Shown here in pieces: positions 1-5,532 of a stretch of 10,107 nucleotides of DNA (its first letter is position 1; each line of letters begins with the position of its first letter). Origin of the DNA: JBMNUL01 sp050946255 (GTDB lineage Bacteria; Actinomycetota; Coriobacteriia; Coriobacteriales; CADBOM01); contig JBMNUL010000097.1 of the NCBI GenBank assembly GCA_050946255.1, forward strand, positions 1 through 10,107, written 5' to 3'. A program made the position numbers and the translations under genes. The notes beneath the pieces are model-generated. The model had not been told where the DNA came from. It did no database searches and saw only the letters and a program-made list of their open reading frames with translations.

Positions 1-349
1 TTCGCTCAGGATCTCCGAGGCCGACGGCCGCAATTTCGATGGTGCCCCACGGTACCCCTCCAGGTTCATTCTCGATATCGACCAGTCTCTCCTGCAATAT
101 GACGATGAGCCGAGGGAAGACCTCATTCAGGATGCCAGGAACTACATAGCCGCAAACGAGAGGTCGCTTGCAGAGGGCGCCGAGTTCGAACCGCTGCATA
201 TCGGGACGAAGGTGCACCACAAGGTCTTCGGGGATGGCGTCATCAGCGACGTGGACATTGACAAGTCGGCGTACAAGATTGATTTCGAGGGGCTGCAGAC
301 CTCGAGGAAGATCTCGTTCAATGCGCCGTTGGAGTTGTTGGGGGAGTAA
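1..349 (+). CDS. UvrD/PcrA-type superfamily 1 DNA helicase, C-terminal end (partial)
   Basis: Only the last ~115 codons are inside the window; the reading frame begins at base 2 and ends at TAA 347-349. The visible protein contains RYPSRFILDID, which matches the PSRFL-E-I segment just after the final helicase motif in UvrD/PcrA/Rep proteins. A ~50-residue acidic linker follows, then a small C-terminal domain (GTKVHHKVFGDGVISDV, later IDFEGLQTSRKISF and a final APLELLGE). That domain is the Tudor-like tail of PcrA/UvrD, with its typical GxxVxHxxFGxGxV pattern; in PcrA it contacts RNA polymerase. The family unwinds DNA 3'-5' in nucleotide excision repair and in clearing replication-transcription conflicts. 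The catalytic motifs lie upstream of the window, so pcrA and uvrD paralogues cannot be told apart. It converges on trmB with a 115-nt gap, and its stop region is partly duplicated just downstream. Confidence 0.85.
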   Translation, partial: SLRISEADGRNFDGAPRYPSRFILDIDQSLLQYDDEPREDLIQDARNYIAANERSLAEGAEFEPLHIGTKVHHKVFGDGVISDVDIDKSAYKIDFEGLQTSRKISFNAPLELLGE

Positions 350-405
350 CGGTTTTGGGCTGGGCAGCCGCTATTTGTGAGTTGTTGGGTTAGTAACGGT
401 ATTGG
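332..405 (+). repeat. Imperfect direct repeat of the helicase stop region
   Basis: Bases 332-358 and 379-405 are a 27-bp direct repeat with 24 identical positions and a 47-bp period. The first copy encodes the last residues of the helicase (ELLGE, then TAA). The second lies after the stop and would read ELLG then TAG. It looks like a decayed tandem duplication of the gene's 3' end. Confidence 0.7.
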
Positions 406-464
406 TGCTTGGAGAGCAGCTTTATTAGGTCTTGCCGTAATTATTTCCGAGACGCAGGGAATAG
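350..464. other. Convergent intergenic region
   Basis: This gap lies between the 3' ends of the helicase gene (+) and trmB (-). It holds the second copy of the 47-bp-period repeat. A short GGCT/AGCC inverted repeat sits near 359-370, but it has only 4 bp and no T-tract. I see no convincing intrinsic terminator for either gene. Confidence 0.5.
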
Positions 465-1496
465 CTAGCTTTCGGCCATGCTGCCTTTATCTCCTAGGTG
501 TGTCGATCCGTGTTTTTCCTCGGATTGCCTGCGTGTCCTCCGTATCGCCTCGATCCCGCGTTTCATATCCGGGGGCAGGTAGGTCATCGCGTCCAGGTCT
601 TCGGGCAGGTAATCGTAGAGGCTCTGATTCGGTTGCCGAGGTTCTACGTTGGATTCCCCTCTGGGTTCTCGCCCCCCACAAGGTCTCGCGGAAAGAGCCA
701 TCACCTTCGCGCCCATCTCTATTGCACGTCTTCCGTATCCAGAAATTGGGACGTTCGGGTTGCCATCCATCAAATCGTCGGTCTTTGACTCCACTGCGAA
801 CCCTGCAAGTTCCAGTTGTCCTAGGGTGTATTGGAACAGCGGATAGCTGTCGGTTTGGAATTCCAAGGTTCCGTCTTCTGCCAAGAGGTTCCTGTAGACA
901 TCGAGATGGCCCGCCTCGGTCAGGCGCAGATGGGCATCATGGCCCTTTGGATGAGGCGTGGGGAAGTTGAGGTGAATTGCGGCAAGCTCATGTTCCTCGA
1001 AGATATCTTCCAGCGGGGATTCGGTGCAGGAGAAAACGGCATTGGAGACCTGGCCCTTGCATGCAAGGGCAGCTGCCTGGGCGATGCACTTCCTGTCGAT
1101 GTCTATTCCCACGAACAGCACGTCCGGCAAGCGGCGGGCCATCTCCACGGCGAAAGAGCCCTTGCCGCAGCCGAGGTCGAGCCTGACCTCGGAGTACCCG
1201 CCCGCGGTTGCTTCCGCATCGTCCGCCCAGCTGCACGATGAACCAATGCCTGGGTTTACCGGTGCAGAGTCCGTTCCGTTGTCCGATGGATTTGCCGGTG
1301 CAGAGTCCATCGCGGCACCATCCGCCTCGCCGTTCGAAGCATCAACGCCTAGGGTTGCCGGCACGTCGTCCCTTTCACCGGCATAGGCCCATTTGCCGCG
1401 AAATCTCTCTGGTTCTCGCACAATCGCGGCTGCGAACCTCTCTTCATATTCGTCCAAATCGAAATCGTCTGGAAGCGGGCTGAACGTCGTCTGCAT
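465..1496 (-). CDS. trmB: tRNA (guanine-N7-)-methyltransferase, TrmB family, with extra linker and tail
   Basis: Predicted to transfer a methyl group from S-adenosylmethionine to N7 of guanine-46 in the tRNA variable loop. The SAM-binding motif is VRLDLGCGKGSF (residues 104-115), followed by VGIDIDRKCI (129-138). The TrmB signature, usually NFPDPWPKKRH, appears in divergent form as LNFPTPHPKGHDAHLRLT (176-193). EFQTDS (212-217) matches the TrmB F-x-T-D segment. At 343 residues it exceeds the usual 210-250. The excess is a low-complexity acidic linker (about 45-102) that contains a 12-residue internal repeat, plus a ~70-residue tail after the methyltransferase fold. The ATG at 1496 lies 14 nt after the activase stop, so it is probably co-transcribed with the glycyl radical genes; its Shine-Dalgarno is weak, fitting translational coupling. 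Family assignment is firm. The effect of the Trp-to-His change in the signature is unknown. Confidence 0.85.
   Translation of the reverse strand: MQTTFSPLPDDFDLDEYEERFAAAIVREPERFRGKWAYAGERDDVPATLGVDASNGEADGAAMDSAPANPSDNGTDSAPVNPGIGSSCSWADDAEATAGGYSEVRLDLGCGKGSFAVEMARRLPDVLFVGIDIDRKCIAQAAALACKGQVSNAVFSCTESPLEDIFEEHELAAIHLNFPTPHPKGHDAHLRLTEAGHLDVYRNLLAEDGTLEFQTDSYPLFQYTLGQLELAGFAVESKTDDLMDGNPNVPISGYGRRAIEMGAKVMALSARPCGGREPRGESNVEPRQPNQSLYDYLPEDLDAMTYLPPDMKRGIEAIRRTRRQSEEKHGSTHLGDKGSMAES
1255..1308 (-). repeat. 36-bp-period direct repeat in the trmB linker
   Basis: Bases 1255-1272 and 1291-1308 are 18-bp direct copies with one mismatch. The 36-bp offset equals 12 codons, so the reading frame is kept, and the repeat encodes the two DSAP-(A/V)-NP segments of the TrmB linker (residues 64-69 and 76-81). 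Confidence 0.75.
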
Positions 1497-1510
1497 CGCA
1501 AACCCCGTCC

Positions 1511-2506
1511 CTACAGGGGCAGTTTCCCCTCCGAGCCCGCGGCGACCTCTATTCCGAACTCGTCTGCGACCATGTCCCTCAGACGCTCTAGCTCGGCCTG
1601 GCGCTGATCGCTTTCACCGGCGTCGTAGTCCTCGAGCGGGTATGGGAGACCCAGGCTGTCGAGCTTCTCCACACCCATCTTGCGGAACAGCAGGAGCTGA
1701 TACTGCACAAGTGCGCTCCCAACCTTGTCCTTGATGAACGCCGCTGTGGCGCGGATGTTGTCGTCGTCGGCGTTGTATCCGGCGACCACCGGGGTGCGAA
1801 TGACGATTCGCTTCCCGGATTTCGCCGTCCGCTCGATATTGGATAGGATCAGCTCGTTCGGCACGCCGAAGATCTCCTTGTGCTTTGCGGAGTCCATGTG
1901 CTTGATGTCGAAAATGACGAGGTCGGCGAACTCGAGCAGGGCATCGAGGTGCTCCGGCGGGCAGAAGGCCTCGGTCTCAACGCAGGTGTTGATCCCAGCT
2001 TCGTGGCACTCGCGCACGAAATCGGATGCAATTTCCCACTGCATTGTCACATCTCCGCCGCTGAGCGTGACCCCGCCTCCCGAGCGTTCGTAGAAGCTGC
2101 GGTCTTCCTCTGCAATTTTCATCAGCTGGTCGAGCGTGTACGTCTCCCCCCAGATCTTGAGCCCGCCTCCTGGACATGCCTCGGCGCATTTTAGGCAGTC
2201 ATAGCATTCGTCGACCATTTTGAGCGGGAGCAGCTCGTCGTTCTCGTCGAACCTGATCGGGGAATCCTTGCCGAGGGGGCACGCGTCGAGGCACCACCCG
2301 CATTTCCCAGACCCCATGCACTTGCTGGGGTAGACGCCTATCTGCGGCCTGGGGTCGATGGTCTCTGGATTGCTGCACCAGGGGCAGTGCAGGGGGCATC
2401 CCTTGAAGAAGAACTCCGTGCGGATTCCCGGTCCGTCGTGGATCGTGTACTTCTGGATGTTCGTGATGATCGCGCAGCGCTCTCCATTGGCGTTGAAATG
2501 CTCCAT
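1511..2506 (-). CDS. Glycyl radical enzyme activase (radical SAM, with two extra [4Fe-4S] motifs)
   Basis: Predicted to cleave S-adenosylmethionine reductively and abstract a hydrogen from the glycine of the partner enzyme encoded just upstream. The radical-SAM triad is CPLHCPWC (Cys 37, 41, 44 from the chosen start), preceded by IHDGPGIRT, a PFL-activase hallmark. An inserted ferredoxin-like region has two clusters: CX5CX2CX3CP (Cys 63-76) and CX2CX2CX3CP (Cys 101-111). This insert is typical of activases for CutC, glycerol dehydratase, HypD and decarboxylase-type enzymes and is absent from the classical PFL activase. The GGE-type motif reads GGGVTLSGGD (143-152), with Asp instead of Glu and no following Pro. 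I chose the ATG at 2506 (331 residues) because GGAG sits 6 nt upstream and the protein then starts close to the family's N-terminus; an ATG at 2545 would add 13 residues without a better ribosome site. The gene is intact. Confidence 0.9.
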   Translation of the reverse strand: MEHFNANGERCAIITNIQKYTIHDGPGIRTEFFFKGCPLHCPWCSNPETIDPRPQIGVYPSKCMGSGKCGWCLDACPLGKDSPIRFDENDELLPLKMVDECYDCLKCAEACPGGGLKIWGETYTLDQLMKIAEEDRSFYERSGGGVTLSGGDVTMQWEIASDFVRECHEAGINTCVETEAFCPPEHLDALLEFADLVIFDIKHMDSAKHKEIFGVPNELILSNIERTAKSGKRIVIRTPVVAGYNADDDNIRATAAFIKDKVGSALVQYQLLLFRKMGVEKLDSLGLPYPLEDYDAGESDQRQAELERLRDMVADEFGIEVAAGSEGKLPL

Positions 2507-2623
2507 GTCCTGCTCCCGAATCTGTCTGGTCAAAGAAGGCGCCATGTCATCCGCGTCTCCGCCGCTTCAGCGGTGCAGGGGGAATCCATGGCGCCGGTTG
2601 GCTCCTATGGCTCAGGTCTTATT
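2507..2623 (-). other. Spacer between glycyl radical enzyme and activase genes
   Basis: About 117 nt separate the expected stop of the radical enzyme (TAG 2626-2624) from the activase ATG at 2506. There is a small CCGC/GCGG inverted repeat with a 4-nt loop near 2561-2572. It has no T-tract, so read-through into the activase is likely. No clear internal promoter is seen. Confidence 0.4.
2513..2516 (-). promoter_or_regulatory. Shine-Dalgarno of the activase (decides start)
   Basis: GGAG on the minus strand with 6 nt to the ATG at 2506. It supports this start over the in-frame ATG at 2545, whose nearest GGAG is about 11 nt away. Confidence 0.6.
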
Positions 2624-5165
2624 CTATAGCGTCAGCTCGGTTCTCCCGATGATGTCGTCCTGCAGGTCCTTGTGCAGCTCCACGAAGTATGCCGAGGAGG
2701 TCACGGTAGGAATCCGGGTCCTTCTGTGCTGCCTTCAGGGTTTCCTGCGAGGTGATGTTGAACTGGCTGTGCATGCCCTTGCGGTGCACGTACTCCTCGC
2801 ATAGGGCGATGAAGGCATCACGCCCAGCATCACCGGAAACAGCCGAAGGCGAGAACTTCCAGTTGAGCAGCGTTCCGTTGGTCGCCCTCGCGTGGTCCAT
2901 CTTGGTGACGGACTTGCAGATCGCGAGCGGGCCCTTCACATCATGTGAGCAGCAGTGCGTGTGGACGGCTCCCATGCAATCGGATACCGGCTCGAATGCC
3001 GTGCGCCCGTCGACCGAGGCCCACTGCAGATTGCCATGAGCAACGTTGACGGTCACCGTGTACATGCCGGGCTGGAAGAATCCGCCGTGCGCGTTGGGCC
3101 TGTGCTCGATCCACTTGCAGTACTCGTCCATCGCGTACTTTGTGAGCTCGTCGGCGTAATCGTCGTCGTTTCCATAGTGGTGAACCTTGTCGCTGTTCAC
3201 GAGCATGTAGAGCGGCTCGTGCCCAACCCAGTTGTCCTCCACTGCGTCGAGCAGCTCGCGGCCGGTGACCTTCTTCTCGTCGAACACGAGCTGCTTGATC
3301 GTAGAGAGACCGTCACCAGTGGTCCCTAGTCCGATTCCCTGTGGACCCGTGAAGTTGTAATCGGTTCCGCCCTTGACGACGTCGACTCCGCGCTCGATGC
3401 AACCGTCCATCAGGGTCGAGAGGTAGGGGAGCGGGCGGATCGCCTGATGCGCGAAGTCCACGGCGTTAAGCAGCGTGACCATCTGCGTGCACCAGTACTC
3501 CATCTGCTTGTCGAAGGAATCCAGAACCTCATCGAAGGACTTCATCTTGGCAAGGTCGCCGGTCTGCGGCCCGAGCCTCTTCCCGAGCTTGCCGCACTTC
3601 TCCCAACGCGGGCAGCTGTCACCGCAGTGCAGGCAGCGCCCGTCGTTGATGGCGAGCTCCAGAACCTTTGCCATGTTCATGTGCCCGGCGTCGTGCCATC
3701 CGTAGGTCTTGCCGGAAACATCTGGCTCAACGCAACCAACTACCTGGTAGTTGCGGGCATCCTCGAGCTTGACTCCAGAGGAGAGCATCGAGGGGATCGT
3801 CACATCGTCGTTGAAGATCTTCGGCTCGCCGGTTCCGATGCGGATCGTGTTGGCGATCTTGATCTTGAGCTCGCGCGGGGTCTTGTCGCTGACCCTCACT
3901 GCCAGCCAGGGATTTGGAACCCTCACGTGGGCATGGGCGTCGAGCACCATGTAGGTGAGGTCGTTGGTCATGTCGTTGCCGTGCTCGTCGGTTCCTCCAA
4001 CGGTCATGCACGGCCCTCCGATCCCGCCGTTTCCAAACGTGCGCACCGAGATGTGGCTGCGCAGCTTGTTGAGGTCCCAGATCTTGAGGTAGAAGCACTC
4101 GATGAGCTCCTGCATCTGCTCGCGCGTCGCAGTTCCCGTGGCGATGTCATGCTCGTAGAACGGGAGCATGTAGCGGTCGAAGCAGCCATAGGAAACCGAA
4201 TGCCCGCTGCACTCGATCAAGATCATGCAGTTGGCGAGGTGCACTAGCTGCAGCGCCTCCCAGAAGGTGCGGGGCGGGTTCTCGGAGATCCAATCGCAGT
4301 TGGCGCTCATCTGCTCGAGCTCGGACTTGCGGACCGGGTCTTCGGTGGAGGCTGCCTTCTCGGCGAGGAGGTCGGCATAGCGCTTGATGTGGTTGATGGA
4401 GCCCTCGTTCGCGATGAGAGCAGCGCGGTAGAAGTTGCGCTTCTCCATCTGTTCAGGCTCGGAGATGTCGAGCTTGGCCAGCTCGTCCTCTATCATCTTG
4501 CGGATTCCGCCGAATCCGAGCCTGAACAGCCTCTCGTATTCGAGGCCGAGGTGGCCGGCGCCACAGTAGATGTAAGCATCGGCGAAGAACACGCCCTTTC
4601 CATCATGGCTGCCCTTGAGCACGTCGTCGGTCACCAGGGTCTGAACCATGTCGTTGACGGTGTGCCCGTCCCAGAAATCCCTGAGTGCCTCGAGCCTGTT
4701 CTGCGTGTCCTCTGTGAACGTGAAGTAATCGTGGGTGCGCTCCTCGCTGTATCCCATGAGGCCATCGCGCATCTCGTCCAGCACCCAGTTGAGCCCGAAC
4801 TCGGGATGCACGGGAGCCCCCTTCTTGTCGCAACCGAGGCCGCCGACGATGAGCTCGTTGTCGTAAACATAGAGAGGAGTGTTCTCGAGCACATACTTGA
4901 TGCCATAGGCGCACTTGACCTCCTGGGTCTCACCTGGGTGGTCCTTGTAGGCCTTGGTGACGAGCTCGGCGCGGTCTGGGGCCACGAATCCGTTAGTCGT
5001 GCGCTCTGTCACCGCGAGGATCTTGTTGATCCTGGGGAAGGGGGAGGGATTGGGGGTCATTCCAGAAACCGCCACACCCCATTCCTTGTCATAGGGCTCG
5101 ATTGGCTCTGGAGCGTAGGCGTTCTCGGTATCGCTGCGCTTGGTGTCTTCAGAAGTTCCTGACAT
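2619..5165 (-). CDS. Glycyl radical enzyme (PFL2/CutC-like superfamily), C-terminal radical loop deleted and frame shifted
   Basis: A large catalytic subunit of the family in which an activase-made glycyl radical passes to an active-site Cys that starts radical C-C, C-N, C-O or C-S chemistry. The Cys loop is VVGCVEPDVSGKTYGWHD (Cys 478, Glu 480 from the chosen start); the Glu is the general base in eliminating members. The N-terminal PFL domain shows VLENTPLYVYDNELIVGG. A Cys-rich insert (CX2CX3CX5C, Cys 511-524) follows the Cys loop. The C-terminal domain begins with KMDH, TLLNWKFSPSAV and HSQFNITSQETLKAAQ, but after YRDL the frame breaks: no RVAGY motif exists and the end reads as unrelated sequence to TAA at 2619. 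The expected tail and stop (TAG 2626-2624) lie in another frame. The ATG at 5165 has a strong GAGAGGTG site 5 nt upstream; an ATG at 5252 lacks one. PFL, HPAD (4-hydroxyphenylacetate decarboxylase) and HypD are poor matches. The substrate is unknown; an arylacetate decarboxylase or a C-C-forming synthase remain possible. As written, probably inactive. Confidence 0.85.
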   Translation of the reverse strand: MSGTSEDTKRSDTENAYAPEPIEPYDKEWGVAVSGMTPNPSPFPRINKILAVTERTTNGFVAPDRAELVTKAYKDHPGETQEVKCAYGIKYVLENTPLYVYDNELIVGGLGCDKKGAPVHPEFGLNWVLDEMRDGLMGYSEERTHDYFTFTEDTQNRLEALRDFWDGHTVNDMVQTLVTDDVLKGSHDGKGVFFADAYIYCGAGHLGLEYERLFRLGFGGIRKMIEDELAKLDISEPEQMEKRNFYRAALIANEGSINHIKRYADLLAEKAASTEDPVRKSELEQMSANCDWISENPPRTFWEALQLVHLANCMILIECSGHSVSYGCFDRYMLPFYEHDIATGTATREQMQELIECFYLKIWDLNKLRSHISVRTFGNGGIGGPCMTVGGTDEHGNDMTNDLTYMVLDAHAHVRVPNPWLAVRVSDKTPRELKIKIANTIRIGTGEPKIFNDDVTIPSMLSSGVKLEDARNYQVVGCVEPDVSGKTYGWHDAGHMNMAKVLELAINDGRCLHCGDSCPRWEKCGKLGKRLGPQTGDLAKMKSFDEVLDSFDKQMEYWCTQMVTLLNAVDFAHQAIRPLPYLSTLMDGCIERGVDVVKGGTDYNFTGPQGIGLGTTGDGLSTIKQLVFDEKKVTGRELLDAVEDNWVGHEPLYMLVNSDKVHHYGNDDDYADELTKYAMDEYCKWIEHRPNAHGGFFQPGMYTVTVNVAHGNLQWASVDGRTAFEPVSDCMGAVHTHCCSHDVKGPLAICKSVTKMDHARATNGTLLNWKFSPSAVSGDAGRDAFIALCEEYVHRKGMHSQFNITSQETLKAAQKDPDSYRDLLGILRGAAQGPAGRHHRENRADAIE
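2624..2695 (-). pseudogene. Displaced C-terminal coding segment of the glycyl radical enzyme
   Basis: In the frame one base off the main reading frame, 2695 to 2624 encodes 23 residues, SAYFVELHKDLQDDIIGRTE then LTL, and a TAG stop. This is the canonical end of GRE proteins, which normally follows RVAGY directly. Since YRDL is retained before it, the missing sequence is the hydrophobic residue after YRDL plus V-R-V-A-G-Y, about 20 nt. The junction lies at 2695/2696 in a local CTCCTCGG context. Confidence 0.88.
3594..3635 (-). other. Four-cysteine insertion in the glycyl radical enzyme
   Basis: The insert encodes CLHCGDSCPRWEKC (CX2CX3CX5C), 33 residues after the catalytic Cys, followed by GKLGKRLGPQTGDL. 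In the choline lyase and glycerol dehydratase groups, as I recall them, this loop is short and runs directly into a G-(P/E)-x-T-G segment without cysteines. The spacing could bind Zn or an Fe-S cluster, which is inference. Confidence 0.6.
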
Positions 5166-5170
5166 TTTCG

Positions 5171-5178
5171 CACCTCTC
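5171..5178 (-). promoter_or_regulatory. Shine-Dalgarno of the glycyl radical enzyme (decides start)
   Basis: GAGAGGTG on the minus strand lies 5 nt before the ATG at 5165. The alternative ATG at 5252 lacks such a site and would leave a leader of only about 10 nt after the predicted promoter. Confidence 0.7.
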
Positions 5179-5268
5179 GTCTCGGGGTTTGCTGGCGCTT
5201 GGTCTCGGCGGCAACCTTTTCGGATCAGATTTCTATTGCCGCGAAAAAACATGACTGCTTTTGAATAG

Positions 5269-5297
5269 ATTATAAATTGCGCGGGCCCTCAATCCAA
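5269..5297 (-). promoter_or_regulatory. Sigma-70-type promoter for the glycyl radical enzyme unit
   Basis: On the minus strand, TTGGAT (5297-5292) and a perfect TATAAT (5274-5269) are separated by exactly 17 nt. Transcription would begin near 5262, leaving a ~97-nt leader before the ATG at 5165. The -35 matches consensus only in TTG, so an activator may assist. The spacer holds GGGCCCGCGC, which could stiffen the promoter. Confidence 0.55.
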
Positions 5298-5312
5298 GTG
5301 ACTTGCCGTTAT

Positions 5313-5328
5313 CAAATGGTTTCATTTG
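5313..5328. promoter_or_regulatory. Inverted repeat CAAATG-N4-CATTTG, candidate operator
   Basis: A perfect 6-bp inverted repeat with a 4-nt centre lies 15 bp upstream of the predicted -35 of the glycyl radical gene, centred near -58. That position suits an activator, and the arm spacing resembles an FNR/CRP-type two-half-site arrangement, but the arms do not match the FNR box. No regulator gene is present nearby. Confidence 0.35.
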
Positions 5329-5464
5329 GAGCCATGGGGTTATCTGAACGGATCACCCTCCGGGCAGGTGCGATTTGGGAGAGCGGGCAGATATATTTCA
5401 GAGAGCAATTTGTGCAACCGCAATTCATTTTCAAACAATCGCACACTTTCGATAAATTGACAGT

Positions 5465-5493
5465 TGAACATCTGTGCCTTGGGGAAATATTTT
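5465..5493 (+). promoter_or_regulatory. Possible ftsH promoter
   Basis: TTGAAC (5465-5470), a 17-nt spacer and TATTTT (5488-5493), each matching 4 of 6 consensus bases. A perfect TTGACA overlaps just upstream (5457-5462) but has no -10 at proper spacing. The start site would be near 5500. Confidence 0.4.
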
Positions 5494-5519
5494 TGAAGCT
5501 GGCTAGGTTGTTTAGAACT

Positions 5520-5524
5520 GGAGG
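5520..5524 (+). promoter_or_regulatory. Shine-Dalgarno of ftsH
   Basis: GGAGG with 8 nt to the ATG at 5533; it fixes the start of ftsH. Confidence 0.8.
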
Positions 5525-5532
5525 ATTAATTC

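Larger units (their letters stand above)
5166..5532. other. Divergent intergenic region between the glycyl radical enzyme gene and ftsH
   Basis: This is a 367-bp, AT-richer region with back-to-back promoters. It also contains an 8-bp inverted pair GTGCGATT (5368-5375) and AATCGCAC (5437-5444), too far apart for a simple hairpin. A reading frame from 5277 overlaps the ftsH start out of frame and shows no family resemblance, so I do not call a gene. No RNA gene is recognised. Confidence 0.5.

Noticed and set aside
377..970. 197-residue plus-strand frame running from the intergenic gap into trmB
   Set aside because: Mostly antisense to trmB, no domain, and no ribosome site at its ATG.
2691..2700. 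Programmed ribosomal frameshift as the explanation for the two-frame C-terminus
   Set aside because: Switching frame would restore the tail but not the missing RVAGY residues, and CTCCTCGG is not a recognisable slippery site.
3447..5162. Long plus-strand open frames opposite the glycyl radical enzyme gene (3447-4247 and 4389-5162)
   Set aside because: They mirror the codon pattern of the real gene on the other strand, have no recognisable domains and lack convincing ribosome sites.
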